Under the pieces are notes generated by a model, which was not told where the DNA came from, ran no database searches, and was given only the letters and a program-made list of their open reading frames with translations. A stretch of 64,000 bases of DNA from contig NC_044282.2 of NCBI RefSeq assembly GCF_004027225.2, positions 50,560,576-50,624,575 of the forward strand. Direction: 5' to 3'. This document shows positions 38,046 through 51,949 of this stretch, piece by piece (position 1 is the first letter of the stretch; each line of letters opens with the position of its first letter). The position numbers and the translations under genes were made by a program. This DNA is from Strigops habroptila. Its lineage: Eukaryota > Chordata > Aves > Psittaciformes > Psittacidae.

Positions 38046-38049
38046 GGAA

Positions 38050-38855
38050 CGTGGCTGGCTTATTCCTTTAGAATTGCATGTACTCTTAAGTAAGAGCAAA
38101 TTCTAGTGTAAAACAAAATCTAACAGACGTGCTCAGTTTTATCTAGTAATCTGTTTATGAAAAATGTACTGTAAACTGTGCTTCTGAGGGCTTTTTGGTT
38201 TTTTTTCTCATTTTTTCCTACAATTGTTACTTTTGGTTCCCCGGCACCATTCTTGAGTCACATCCTCAATAATTATGATTAGAAACATTTCTCTAAAAGC
38301 TCTACGTCTGGCCAAACAAGCCTGGGTAAACCACAGTGTGCTTCAGCTCCACTGTATTATTCCTTGCATGAGTCAAGTAGGTACATAGATGTACAAGATA
38401 ACGTAGGACATACCATAGTGGCGTGAACCCATATATTTATGAACACTTCTTTCAAACATACATTAATGCTGCTAATAAAGCTATGCAATGATGTAATGTA
38501 CTTTAATAATTTTTATTATCTTCAGCCTTTAAACATTTTTTATGCTGATCTGTTTTATTACTTCTTGTCTTTCCTTTTGTGTCCCTCAGCTAAAGAGCCA
38601 TGCAGAAGGCAAGGGGGATTCATCTGACCAGAAACCAACTCTTTTTAGCCAATAAAGAAAGCAGGTATTTTTAGTGCACAATTAATTTCATCCTTAAATA
38701 AATATTTAAAATAACACAAATTAATCTCACCCTAGAAACACTCATTTTTCTGTGTTGATTATAGAGAAGCCTTGGGTGACCAGGTAAATGTACCAACATT
38801 GTAGATGTCTAATGTGGGCGTCAGCTTAAGACACCTAAATCTGGATGTCTGTTTC
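38050..38855. other. Intergenic DNA, nothing recognised
   Basis: AT-rich; only a 62-codon frame without similarity. Confidence 0.5.
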
Positions 38856-38932
38856 ATAGAATCACACAATAGTTTGTGTTGGAAGGGACCTTCAAAGGTC
38901 ATCTAGTCCAACGCCTCTGCAATGAGTTTGTA
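38856..38932 (-). mobile_element. Short CR1 LINE 3' fragment
   Basis: Begins 'catagaatcacacaatag' and continues 'ttggaagggaccttcaaagg', the reverse strand of the CR1 3' end. Only about 77 bases remain. Confidence 0.85.
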
Positions 38933-38934
38933 GA

Positions 38935-40715
38935 TACCTAACTGAAAGCTTGATACCTAAGTAAGTGCTGTTATAGTCTGTGGAGTCTGGAGAGTGATTC
39001 AGTGTAGGTGTCTATTTTGGGATGAACTGTATTAGTTCTTTAGGTGCAGTTCACTGTAGTGATTAGCTCTCCATTGGCTATAAAAGAAACTCCAGGTATA
39101 TAGTGAACATGTAAACACTTATACATCAACACCTAACTTCAGTGCCTTAAGTTAAAAGTTGGGTCCTACTACTCCTGTCTTCCAATTATTTTATTTGTCT
39201 TAAACATCTTAAAGTTTTTTCTTGAACTAGTCAAGTAATCTTAAACCCAGTTCCATCTAGGTCATCTTTTCTGCAACACTCATATCCTTTTTTTTCTGGT
39301 CCTCTATAACAGCATCTCCATAACTTTATCATCTTTGGATTTCTTCTATCCTCTCACGTGTCCTGCTTATCATCAAAGTATACCAATATTCATCATTGCC
39401 AGAAAATACCTTGCATTACTGATAAAATTTCCTAAAACATCTTTTGTGTTACCATATTGCATGGTGGGCAGGCCCTTATTTTCTCCTTCTCACACCTACA
39501 CAAAGCTCATTTACAGGGCATGTTGATACATTTCAGATACTGACATACTGACAACATTTTAAATTAAATTAAATGCTAGCATATATCACATTCTTTTCGG
39601 GGGGGGGGGGGAAGGCAAAACAAAAAAACCAAAACAAAATAGAACAAAAAAAAAAAAAAGCCAGAAGAAAAACAAAGTAGATGAACATTCAGAAAAATTA
39701 CTATTAACTTTTACAGCTTGTTATCGGACCATTTATAGTTCTAACTATTTCAGTGTTTCTCTTCACTTTTTTCTATAACCTTACTCCAGTAGTCCTTATA
39801 ACTTTATTTTTCTGTTCCTTTAAGAAAACTCTTTCTTTTCACAGCTCCTGGGGTCTTCAGTAACTGGTTTATATCACCCTATGTCAATTCCTCCTTTCAT
39901 TCAAACACTTAAATGAGTCACATGATTTTTGCTTTGCAGTTTCACCTTTCCTACTTGTTATATTATGTCATAATGTATTTAAGTCTAAAATACAGGTTCC
40001 CATTCTGTGAGCTGCTGAACATTTTCTGAGTGGCTATAGGTCTGTTGACTTCAGTAGGAGTGCATGAAGTAGGAACTCAAGACTTTCCAAGATCTCTAAA
40101 TGAAAATTGTAGGCATCCCAAGTTAAATTGTGCTGTATTTTATATTCTTTCCCAATTCTGAGTTCTTAATTTCTTACTGACATTTGTTTGTGAAAGACTA
40201 TGAAAACATAAGCATGCAATTAGAATAAAGTAGAATAATGCCTATTAATTAATAGTTTCACTTTTGTCAATAGTACATTTTAAAGACTGAATATTATTTT
40301 CTGGACTAATTTAAGCATGTGCGTTCACTATTAACCTAGCAACAGTTAACTTACTATGAACTCCTTTGGTAAAGAAAATTATACCTTTATTTTCTGCTGC
40401 TGGCGTTGACAATATGCAGTGATTGGATGCTTTAGCCATGTAAGCACCAGTGAAAATAAATAGCAATTCAAAGTGGTCAAGAGTAAGGCATTTGCCCATC
40501 TATCCTACTGACAAAAAATTAAATTAATGTTTTTCCTCACTGTTAATAAGAATGGCAATAAAACAAAAATCTTGGATGCCTAGTTTATTTCTTATCAGAG
40601 CTCTTTAATTTTGAAATTTCAGGCATCAGCCTAATAGCAAGTGTCAGAGTAAATAAATTCTTTCTATACTGATCTGTGTCATTCCACAATTTTATAAGAG
40701 TGTCTTTGGCCTGTA
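38935..40715. other. Intergenic DNA with a G13/A-rich tract
   Basis: No gene. G13 at 39599-39611 is followed by an A-rich low-complexity stretch to 39659. A CACGTG E-box core occurs near 39,356. Confidence 0.5.
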
Positions 40716-40716
40716 A

Positions 40717-41442
40717 TCATAGAATCATAGCATCAGCTAGGTTGGAAAAGACCTTTAAAATCATCAAGTCCAACCATTACCCCAGGACTGCCAGGATCAC
40801 CACTAAACTGTATCACTGGAGGCCTCATCTACACAGTTTTTGAACACTTCCAGGGACGGTGATTCCACCACTGCCCTGGGCAGCCTGTTCCAATGCCTGA
40901 CCACCCTCTCTGTGAAGAAATTTTTTCCTAATATCCAATCTGAACCTCCACAGGCACGGCTTCAGGCCATTACCTCTTGTCCTATCACTTGTTACCTGGG
41001 AGGAGAGACCGACCCCCACCTCGCTATAACCTCCTTTCAGGTAGTTGTAGAGAGTGCTAAGATCCCCCCTGAGCCTTCTCCAAACTAAATAACTCCAGTT
41101 CCCTCAGCCATTCCTCATAAGACTTGTGCTCCAGACCCTTCACCAGTTTTGTTGCCCTTTTCTGGACCCTCTCCAGCACCTCAATGTCTCTCTTGCAGTG
41201 AGGGGCCCAGAACTGAACACAGGATTCGAGGTGCGGCCTCACCAGTGCCAAGCACAGGGGGACAATGACTTCCCTGGCCCTGCTGGCTACACTATTTCTT
41301 ATATGGCCCAGGCTGTTGTTGGCTTTCTTGGCTGCCTGGGCAGAAGCTCGCTCATGTTCAGTGGCTGTCAATCAGCATGCCCAGGTCCCTTTCTGCCAAG
41401 CAGCTTTCGAGACACTCTTCCCCAAGCCTGTAGCGTAGCATG
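40717..41442 (-). mobile_element. CR1 LINE with reverse-transcriptase C-terminal remnant
   Basis: About 725 bases of minus-strand CR1, from 'aatcatagaatcatagcatc' at the 3' end to 'caagcctgtagcgtagcatg'. The minus frame 41057-41371 encodes the CR1 ORF2 tail ([20 protein letters not shown], then [20 protein letters not shown]). It is 5'-truncated and inactive. Confidence 0.95.
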
Positions 41443-41444
41443 GG

Positions 41445-44400
41445 GATAATTATCATGTATGTATTACCACTTCTGTGTTTCCCTCAAAGAAGACTCAGCT
41501 TTTGAATACTTGAGAGCTTGGTCTTAGAAGTATCAACTGAAATGCAAGCTGTATATTAACAGGCATGAAGAAGTACAAGGAACACAGAGATTAAATGACT
41601 CACCAATAGTTGAAGATTAGTAACTAGTGAGGGCTGACTTCCTATCACCTGAACCTATTTGATGACCTATGCACCTGAAAATAAAGCACACTTTTGTGAG
41701 TGAGAAGTTCTAACTAATAATGTCCCAATTAAACACCAAACCTCAATGATAAAAGTTCAGTGCATATTTATATTTTACACTGGACAGGGGCTCCTAAACT
41801 GACTTACTTTGTGGACAACTATACTGCAGCAATATCTGACCATACGTATTTTCAAGGGGATGCATTCACGTTGTTATTGCTGCTGATAGGATGAGTGCAC
41901 AGTTTGGAAGTCCCAGACAAGAGATCCAAGCTCACTCCAGAAGAAAAGTCCATGATTTTGCTTTCATTGGCTGTGGAATAATGACCCAAGAAGGGATTTT
42001 ACTTGTACATTTGATCTGGTTGCCCAGAAAACTGATCTGATATAAAGTAGTGTAGCACCTTAGGAGTCAATGGCATTAGGACAGATTATGCCAGCTGAGG
42101 AGCTGGAGTTGAAAGAAATTGAGAAACCTTAGTATAACTGTTCCATTGTATACGTGTATTTGAAGTCCTTCAGTGTTTCACTGTGACCACATGTAGATAG
42201 GATTTTTAATGCCCTAAACCTCCTTAATCAAGATCATAGTTTTAAAAATTATTATTAAACATCTTTGCCCAAAGTATTTTTATTTTTGATATACCACAAA
42301 TGTCACCTACATCTCAGCAAATATGCACTGTGATTAAAGGATATAATCTCTCAAGAAAGGTTTATAATCATTTTAATTACCCTGGACTTAATAAAAGGAG
42401 TTAAGGGATTTAATAAAAGGGCATTAAGAGATTGCCAAAGGGTTAAATATATATATTTTTATAAGAAAAATTGTAAAGCTCCTGTGGTTTTGAGGTGGGA
42501 AGGTGGGAAGGCTTAGTGGGAAAAGAGGAGGAGGTGAGCAAAAGTCAAGATGAGGATTAGTGTCAATTAAACTTCCCTTTGAACTTCCTAACTTGCATAT
42601 GCAGAACCCGACACAGCTGAAAATATCTGCAATTTCCTGGGCCACACCGGACCAGAGAGGTCGGTGTACAGCTCACTGACCTACAGAAAACTGCAAGGGA
42701 GCGAAAGAATGATACATACCCAGCCAATTTCTTCTAGGTCAGTGCTAAGATGTTTTAGCACTAGTTCAGGAGATAAGATCTGGAGTGCATGGGGTAATTT
42801 TGGGAGTCAGTAGATTCATTTCTCAGGCCCCAAAGATTTTGTTTGGTTTTGATCTACCTTAGATCAAACCTAAACAAATTTTCTGCCCTAATCCACATCC
42901 TCTGCTCTTAAGTTTCAGGTTAGCATAGAATTCAGTTTATTTCTAGTCTTCTGGAATATAATAAATGTAATTAGAGATGAGAAGATAAAAGTGAACCAAC
43001 AATCTTCAGACAGGAAATTCTATAGCTCTTACAAAACAAGACAAAATCCAGGATACAAACACCTAGAACATTGTCTCACTTCACCCTTATGCTGAATCAA
43101 ACCTGAAGCCTTATCCAGAGAGATAAGGTGGAGATCCAAATGTAGATACCTGAACATAAAGCAGCACAAGTTCTCTCTCAAGTTTTGATGGCTGGAAGTA
43201 AAATGAGTTGCTTAGGTTTTCCAGTTAGGGTTAACATACATTTCTAATGTGTTTTCCATTTCCTAACACTACAGTCTTTCAGCGCTGGGCTAAATCCTTT
43301 CTCCTGGTTGTGGGCGTTCCTGTAAGCCTCAGGGATAGACATTCTGCACAAGGAGGCACAGAGGAGTGCCTTGGGGCTTATAATGCCTGTTTTCTTCTGT
43401 ACAGTGTCCTGGAGAGGAATAGACAGACTCCTTGGACAATTTTATATGATCGTGTATTAAGATCCACATTTTATAACCCTTTCCCCTTCCCTCTGTCCCC
43501 AGAGACTACACCTCTGGTGTGCAGAGAAACCTGGTGCTGAAGTCAGCACTCAGAAATGAAATTTAAACATGAGAGAATGCAAGAGAAGCAAATCTATGCC
43601 CACCTTTATAATTCAAAATACAAAGAAACCTTCAGATAAATGGGGTAGTGTAACACTGTTCAAAAAAATCAAGGCTAACATCCGTTCATATGTATCTGTG
43701 CATGTCTCTGCTTTCTTTCTTCCCACCTCTTTATTAATGTATGAAACCTACAGAAACTGGGCTAAAGGCACTCAAATTCTATATTGTGTAAAATGCATGA
43801 CAATGTTTTTTAAGTCTATACTAAGCAAGTGACAAGTTTGCAAAAGGCATTTTCTCTAGCGTGAAGCATGAGGGTAGTTGAGACAATGTATATGACTAGC
43901 TCATGCTCTGTTCTTTGATCAAAAGCATAATTGTTTCCTCCCTTCTTTGAGATGTGCTAGAAACGCAAAACAATAACCGTTTAAAAATTATTTTTGGCAA
44001 GCAGTGACTAGAGATGGAAAGAAGGATGGAGCAGCAGAAAAACTAGTACATTTTAGATGACTGGTATGCTTAATCAGGTCTTGTAGCAGAAACAATCTGA
44101 AATGGAATTTTGAGAATTTTGAGCAGGTCCATGCAGCCACAGTAGCTTTGTTCTGAATTCCATGCAGTTGTAATTCAAACAAACACTACCAAGCAAAATA
44201 TATATATTATTCTATTAAAGAATGAAACCTAGAGCTTTTTAATGCTTCTGTTGCAAGGAGACTGATTCACTGCAGACTAATTCAAGAAGGTTGTTTCTGC
44301 TTTTGGCAGAAACAAACAAACAAACAAACATACAAATAAATAAATCCCTAGGCATCTAAACTGCAAAACAAAACAGTTTGGGTTTGGTGTTTTTTTCTTT

Positions 44401-47400
44401 CTTCATTGGCTAAGAGCTTAGGGCCTTAACAGTAGAAATATAACAGAATGATTGTAAACCTTCTGAGAAAGGAACAGTGTTTTCCTTTATTGTGGACAAC
44501 AGTCAGCTTTACTGAGTTCCTGTGTCTTTGAAAGGTTCTCCATGTCTGTCTACATTGCAAAAACCTCGTAAAAATTGAGTAATACCTTTACACAGACAGG
44601 TTAAAGCAGTGGGGGCTTTAAGCACTGTTAGCATTTCATGTTCCATATTATTTAACTCAAGTTACCTTGCCTACCTTGGCTGCTGGTTAAAGCTGGGGCT
44701 GCAGCTGATGCACATCTAACTGTTGGCTGACATGGTTCCACCGCCACCCTGCAGCCAGTAGTTAGAGTGGTTTAAATTGCTGTGCAACCGCAGCTTAAAT
44801 TATCTAACCTGGATTAGGTAACCTAAGTTAAGAACACGCCTTTCTTTGTGGTGTGTTTCAGCATGACTTTCATGTTGGTTTTATGTTTCCCACTAAAACA
44901 GAGATTGGTATGGAAAGCAAATGTACTCAGAGGAACACTACTGAGTTCCACCAGAAATTTAGCCTTTGGCTACACGAGGCACAGCCCTATGTTCTGAGAA
45001 AATTCCATATACTCCCTGAGACTCATTTTTGCATACCTTGCTCAGGCAAAGCTTCCACTTAATAGGATATTTTTAAAAAGGGCCAGACTAGCAGTTACAC
45101 AGGATATAGTTGTCAATTGTTGGATCAGGAAAAGTTAGTTGGCTTTGGTTGGTGGGGGGGGGCGACAGTACACAGTGTTTTCGTAGCATGGGCAGTGGAA
45201 AATGTCCCTTTTAACAGTATTAGTGTTTTAAAAATTGTGTGTGTAAAAATGCATGGGCCTTATTTTTAAGCTTTTTCATCGTCCTGGTCCTGTTTTGTAT
45301 AAAGCACTTAAGCCCATGCTGTATGTTAAATACATAGGCAGTACTATGAACTTAAATTTCATTCCATTACATTTAAGCACACACTTAAATGATTTGCTGG
45401 ACTGAGGCCAGAACGCTTGCTGAATCAAACTGAAATACAGCAATGTCTGTTCTCCCCCCTTAAAAAAACAAGCACTAAATGAAATACAATAAAATAACAT
45501 TCCCAGAGAAATCCTGTGCCACAGAAAGAACTGCTGCATTGTTGCATTAGTAATTTGTCTGATGTTCAGTATCTGCATTGTTCACACAAGTGTAATGCAG
45601 TAGTAACTAGGTAAGGCTTCCTATTTTACCTTCATGTTATATTGAGCATAGTTTTGCAGAGGAAGAAAGTAAAATGAAATTAAGTAAGAAAACAAAAGCT
45701 GGAAATGTCATTCCAAATTGCATGACTTTAAGTAATGATATTGCAGTCTTTACAGCAGCAGTGGAACCTTAAAAAAATATCTGGATCCACTTCCTTCAGT
45801 GCAGGATGTACAGCCCAGGACTTGTAAATTGAGACTTATCTCACAGAGCTACAGATGCTTCATCAAGGCTACTGAGTTAATGTCTGTTTCTGGTATAAAC
45901 TGTAAAATGAGAATAATGCTAGTTATTAGGTATTACCAGGGAAATGTGTTGATTTTTCAAACTTGCTGAAAAATATCCCATCTGTTTTCTATTGTAAGTA
46001 GAGCCAATTCAGTGTGTTTTGATTTTTATTGTGTTTTGTTACCAGGAATGTTACATATAAATGTATTGACAAATGAGCCAGAGTTAAGAGAGTAGAAAGA
46101 TGTAAAAGAAGGAATAACAATTGGACAATAACAAAAATAATACCAAGTACCTGTGAAACAACCAGTTTCCTTCATTGGATTATGAATCAGGACCTAAACC
46201 ATGGTGAGCTGTTTCTTTGTGGAAGGCAGTTTTATTATTTGTCTCCGCCTAAATATGCAATGTAGTGCAGGGTTTACCAAAAATTTTTACACTCACATCC
46301 CCATAACCAAGCAGAACAATATTTTAGGGCCTTTCACACTAGGCTTTAGGTGCCTAGTAAATCTTTGATGCTCCACTGACTGCACTGGAGTTATGAGTAG
46401 TCTTCTATGGACGAGGTTCCTTGGTATTTCAGACTACTAAATGCTCCACTACTAAATGCAGCAGGCTTTCTGCTCCCTGCTGCACTGAGGTGGACAGGCA
46501 AGGCAGAAGGACCTAATGACTTGTGCAGAGCTATTGAAGAATAAGGTATCTTATTCTGGCTTTAAAGTGGAAGCTGTTAGCTCTCAGTCCTGTGCCCAAA
46601 CCTTCTATCCTCCTTTCTTGCTGTCTGTCTTCCCCAATTTTCTTTCAAAAAAACAAAATAGCTTTTAAAAACCTTCTTCAGATTATAACCCATCATCAAT
46701 TTTCTGCACTAAAGTTGTGAGTTTACCAGTAGTCTCTTCAGTTGCTCAGCTGAGCTGTGAAGCCCAGATGTATTTCCATGGGCTCAGCCCCGGATACAAT
46801 AGTCTTGTTGTCTAGACTAATCTGCAGCAGCAGAATTGGACCCTGACAGAAAGGTCTGGTTTATGCATTTTTGGAAATGCAAGATTTGTTTGTTTGTTTT
46901 GAACTTCTTAATCCCATTTCTTTTTTGTTTTTCTTGGTAATGTTGTTATAGTAATATAAATAATTAGACCTGCAGAATTAAGAGTGTAATTAGAAAAATT
47001 AAACAGGGAAAGACCAGCTGAGCCTGTTCCAGTTCCCACCGAAGCATATTGATTTAGTGCTTGGATCTCAGACTATCTATGAGTTAGGAACTGAAAGAGG
47101 CCCAGGGCAGATGTTTGCAGTGGTCTGTGATTGTCCCCACTGTTACACAGTCAGCACATGTCCTGGCAGGGCTTTGACACAACCAGTGGTCAGGGAGAGC
47201 TGGGGATTAGCACAGGCCAGAGGGCACTACTGATAAGAAGGATGGATGTGGCCACCCTGTACGGGAAGGTAAGGGGACTTAGCTGATCAATGCAAACACC
47301 TATACATAACTGTATATAATGCACCATGCCATGCTAGTTTGACTTAGGTCCAGAGACAGCCCACTGAAATGATTGTAATAAATATAACCAATAAATTTTC

Positions 47401-49125
47401 ATGCCCTAATGGACAAAGGGACTTTCAGTTTCAGTGTTTCAGTTACTTTTACAGCAACCAGACCCACCCAAGTTTAGATGTCTTCTAACAGGGCCTTTGG
47501 TTTTATACCAAGTAACACAGTTAATTGCAGTTTTCATATTCATGTCTGGTGACAAGAAGAGTTTTCCAGAGTCAAAGGATCTCTCCTGCTGTCTTGGTAT
47601 TTGAACATTAACAGATCCCAGTGAACATACAGAGCCAGGTATAAAATCCAGCCTCCAGTTTTGCTTCTCAGCTCTGCCTCTTGCCCGTGCATCGCTCCAG
47701 GACTCTCTTCCTCATACTTTTTGGGTTTTTTATGCAACAGGAATGCAGCTAGACAAGGTAACATCTTACCTCCTCTCTTCCTTTTTTTTTTTTTTTTTTC
47801 AGAACTGGGTCTTGGATGCAAAATGCATGTACAGTCAATGAATTACTTTCCCGATTGAAAGCTTCCCTGCGGTGACATGTGTATGGTATCTCTTAATTAG
47901 CACACTCTTTCCGCACACAGTGAACTTTCTTCAGTTCAGTACATTCCTAAGAGCATTACTACATTATATAAATCATGGCATAATAAATATTCATTGCACA
48001 TGCATTACATCAAACTCAAACCTCTAACTCTCATTTGGATCTTCATAGGACTTACGCATGACATATGACCAATAGAGATGACATACCTGGCATTTGGAGA
48101 CATTTTTCTTAATTACTTCCCCCCGTGCCTTAGGTTAGACTCGTCATCTTGCACACACATGTACACACACTCCTGAAGGAGTAAAAAATCCCATACAGTC
48201 CTTTATCATCACACAAGGATACTTGTCCTTTATGACACACAATTCCTTTAGTGATACTTGGTAAGTCAACATAATTATACAATGATATGGATTTCTGCCG
48301 GGGAACAGATTCCCAATAGGTTTTGAGGAAAGCATGGTTGTTTCTCAGTTGTGTCATAAGAACCAATTGCTCCTAAAAATTCTAAGATATTCCACGGAAG
48401 ACTCGTACAACAAGAGACATTGGTCCCAAAGGCCTAATTTTGTATGGAGAAAGGGCTGTGTTGTAAGAAACTGTGCTTTCTGAAGATTTTGCAGCTGATA
48501 GAGGGCAGGAGACTTGAATATATTCCAGGGAAGTGCTGCTTTTCTCTATAAAGCTTCCTCCAAATACAGACTTGCTGTCTGAATGGCAAGTGGGGTTTGT
48601 CGTCTGGGTGCAGTGACGTAGGAAAACACTTCAGCTTTGTAGGAAAATACTTCAGTAAATTAATACTGGACTTACTAGGAGAGGATGGGGTTTTTATTTG
48701 CGTATGGAGACTGCTGCTGTATTTTGCCAAGTTTATGACTGTGTCCACTTCTCTTATAAAGATTTTCTTGTTTGTGCACAGCTGTAGAAGTCCTTACAAG
48801 TGGGTGAAACTCTTCCTGCTGCAAGTGCATAAGGGAGGCTGCCTTTGCCTTCCCCAGGTGAGCAACCTCAGGACAGCTCAGTTACTTGCCCAGAGGGCTT
48901 CAAGGCGCATTAAATCCACATCTTTCTTTTTGTTGCCTGTAGGGAGAAGGAACTGAAAGCTGAAAGCTGGAAATTTTGTTGTAAAACTGAGTGTCCCCAG
49001 AAACCCCTCCGTCTCCCGGAGCGATGAGGTACAAACTGCAGTCTGGTCCCTGCCACACCAACACAGGTCTAATATTGCGATAGGAGAGAGAAAGCCCAAC
49101 AAATTCCTATTGAAATCCAAGCCTC
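41445..49125. other. Long intergenic stretch without recognisable genes or CR1
   Basis: Frames are 104 codons or shorter with no similarity I recognise. Simple repeats include (AAAC)n at 44311-44330 and T18 at 47782-47799. About 7.7 kb free of CR1 is notable on this CR1-rich side. Confidence 0.5.
44311..44345. repeat. (AAAC)n / (AAAT)n tetranucleotide microsatellite
   Basis: Five AAAC-type units followed by AAAT-type units. Confidence 0.9.
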
Positions 49126-49319
49126 GTTACATTAAGACTGTGCCATCCAGCCTTTACTCCTGCTCTTCTGCCTGGGTGGCCAGGGAGGCACAATCAAAAT
49201 GGAGCCTGAACACCTGGATGGCGAGGGGGAATGTGCCTGAAGGGACATTGAGGTGGTAACATAGGCTGACACCGTTTTGTGTGCCTTTTTGTGTATTTCA
49301 GGGTGTTCTCTTTCTGGGG

Positions 49320-49750
49320 TGGGCGGGCAGGCTGCGCCCAGGCTGGGCAGCGGGCCCTTTCCCTCCATAGGGCCCTCTCCATACAGGCCGCCGGCTGCAT
49401 TTCCAGCCCATTGTTCGCGCCGTTGCCGGGAGACAGGCGCAGCTGCTGGGTGAGGGACGGGCCCTGGCCGGGTCCGCGGAGCCCTGCGCGCCGCCAGCCG
49501 CTCACCCAGGCTGTGCGGGATGATGTTTACTAACATCGGCCACATGGCTCCCGCTCTGCCCAAAATATGTCAGTCCGAGGAGATTGCCAGGCACCCGGCC
49601 AACCGGCCTGCGACGTGCCGAAAATTCTGTCAGCGGGGGCCATTGCCCACCATCCCGTCAGGGATCCGTCCCCACAGGAGGGGAAGTGTGCCCGCTCCGC
49701 GCACCTTCCGCACAGGACGACACACGTGTGTGCCCACAGACGCACACCCG
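49320..49750. promoter_or_regulatory. Isolated CpG island downstream of MYCN
   Basis: CpG density is very high at about 49,385-49,520 (for example tgcgcgccgccagccgctca) and moderate to 49,750, in otherwise AT-rich DNA about 16.5 kb after MYCN ends. Open frames on both strands (124-143 codons) overlap and look like stop-poor shadows. It could be a promoter of an unseen non-coding RNA or an enhancer-type island; no transcript signal is visible. Confidence 0.6.
49720..49731. promoter_or_regulatory. Palindromic canonical E-box in the isolated CpG island
   Basis: ACACACGTGTGT is a 12-bp palindrome centred on CACGTG, the high-affinity MYC/MAX (and USF/MITF) core. Binding is inferred. Confidence 0.5.
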
Positions 49751-49829
49751 TGTGGTGTGTTTGTTCAGGGTGGCCAGGCCCTGCTGTGGGTGACCTTGCG
49801 AGTGTGCTGAGGGGTTCCCCCTGCACAAG

Positions 49830-50383
49830 GGGTTCCCCCAGTGTCGGGTTCCATGCTATCCTTATCACCAGCAGGGCTGGAGTGTCCCAGTGCCAACGAT
49901 ATTGTTTAATGTGTACTTTTACTGGCATGTTGTTTCTCTAGCAAATTTACAGCAGGAGATTACAGCTGGAGCTGACCTTTTTTCCTTCAGCCGGGGTAAT
50001 GAATGTTGCTATTTAAATGCTCTGCCTCCACAGCCCGTGTGCTTTAGTTTTTAAAAGAGTAGCATAGTACCCAGGGGAAGCCTTTTGTTGCCTGGCTGTG
50101 AAACCTGAATACAAGCTCTCCTATTGGAAGCTTGAGAGGCAGAAAATAACAACTGAGAATAGATTTATAGGGTGTAACTTAGCCTAAATCAAGGCACAGA
50201 GATAGATAGAAAATATGGATCAGATCCTGAGCTGGTGTAAATTAGTATAATTCATGGAGCAATGATGCTTACACTATCCCAGGAGCTGGCTCTTGCTTCT
50301 TAAAATGTAGATGAGTACCATCCAGCAATAGTGAGGTGTGGTTTAAAGTGAGCAAAATGTCAGTCAGTAAAAATGCCTTAGAA
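49830..50383. other. Intergenic DNA, nothing recognised
   Basis: GC falls back to background. No gene or repeat is seen. Confidence 0.5.
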
Positions 50384-50500
50384 TCATTGAATCAAAGAAT
50401 TGTTTGGACTGGAAAGGACTTTAAGATTATCTAGTTCCAACTCCCCTGCCATGGGCAGGGACACCTCCCACTAGACCAGGTTGCTCAAAGGAATCCTTAA
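50384..50500 (-). mobile_element. CR1 LINE 3' fragment
   Basis: Minus-strand 3' end with 'gaatcattgaatcaaagaat', 'ggaaaggactttaagattat' and 'ccatgggcagggacacctcc'. Confidence 0.9.
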
Positions 50501-50504
50501 ATAT

Positions 50505-51378
50505 ACCCAACCAGTCTAGGATCAATATATTCCTTATTCTGTATATTCCTTCGCAGTGTGAATGGCCAGGTGCAGGAATATAAGGCCTTCTAGTGTAAAA
50601 CGGATATATTACACAAAACATGGAAAATAGCAGTATCACCTAGTTATCAGTAGCACATCATGGAGCTTGTCCCTAGAAAGACTACTTTTCAGAAATAGTT
50701 GTGGCAAATAGGTCAAAAATATAAGAAATCGTAGAGTTAAATACAGATATTATTTGGTTTCAGTTTCCACTAAAATCTCATGAAAAATTCATATGATTCA
50801 TCCCATCCGTCTGTCCCTAAACTGACAGAGAATTATAGTCATTTTTTGTAACTATAATAAATTATACCAAGAAACATTCCAAGAAAGAATCAAAGGGTTG
50901 CAAGAACATTTTTTGAAAGTTTTAGGAATTCTGGTAGCAAATTATTAAACACTTTTGAAACGTGACAAAAATAATAGGAGATGGTTGGAAAACTGAAAAC
51001 CTGGATTAATTTCTACTGCCTGTCCTGTATCCCTACCCCACTTCCTCTCCTACTGGGGGGAAACATGTGTTGTTTTAGATGTGAATGTGAATTCAAATGC
51101 TATTTTGAATGTAGAGTCACTTGTTTATCACCTTAGTCTGGTGGTACATACAGTACTCTCCAGTCACCAGGCGGATCATTAGACAAGATGATTCACACTT
51201 TGATCCAATGTAGGGAAATTTTACTGTCACTACCCAAAGTTTCAAGATCCCTCTAAAAATTCTTTTTTTGCAATACAATAAAGCAGTGTGTGTACATTTG
51301 GCAGGTGGGGTCCTAAATCCTTTAAAGATAAATTACTTCAGTTTTAGCAGAAGGTTAACTTTTGTGACTTCTCCATTG
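50505..51378. other. Intergenic DNA, nothing recognised
   Basis: AT-rich, with no open frame of note. Confidence 0.5.
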
Positions 51379-51380
51379 TA

Positions 51381-51945
51381 TAGAGTCATAGAATCATAGA
51401 AGCTTTAGGTTGGAAAGGACCTTTAAGATCATTGACTTCAACCATTAACCCAGCACTGCCAAGTCCACCACTAAACATGTCCCCAAGCACCACATCTACA
51501 CTCCAGGGATGGTCACTCCACCACTTCCCTGGGCAGCCTGTTCCAATGTTTGACAACCCTTTCAGTGAAGAAATTTTTCCTATTATCCAGTCTAAACCTC
51601 CCCTGGAACAGCTTGAGGCCATTTCCTCTTGTCCTGTTGCTTGTTAAGAGAAGAGACTGACTCCCACCTCACTACAATCTTCTTTCAGGTAGTCATAGAG
51701 AGCGATAAGGTCCCCACTGAGTCTTCTGTAGACTAAACAACCCCAGTTCTCTCAGCTGTTCCTCATAAGACTCATTCTCCAGACCCTTCATCAGCTTCGT
51801 TGCCCTTCTCTGGTCATGCTCCAGCACCTCAATGTCTTTCTTGCAGTGAGAGGCCCAGAACTGAACACAGTATTCGAGGTGTGGCCTCACTAGTGCTGAG
51901 TAAAGGGGGACAATCCACTGCTCCTGCTGGCCAAGCTATTTGTGA
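51381..51945 (-). mobile_element. CR1 LINE with reverse-transcriptase C-terminal remnant
   Basis: Starts 'agtcatagaatcatagaagc' and runs through the CR1 3' UTR into ORF2. The minus frame 51693-51890 reads [20 protein letters not shown] and onward, homologous to the remnant at 41,057. 5'-truncated. Confidence 0.95.
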
Positions 51946-51949
51946 TACA

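Noticed and set aside
49132..49941. Frames of 143, 132 and 124 codons in the 49 kb CpG island
   Set aside because: They are on opposite strands and overlap, with no domain; best explained by high GC. The island itself is kept as a finding.
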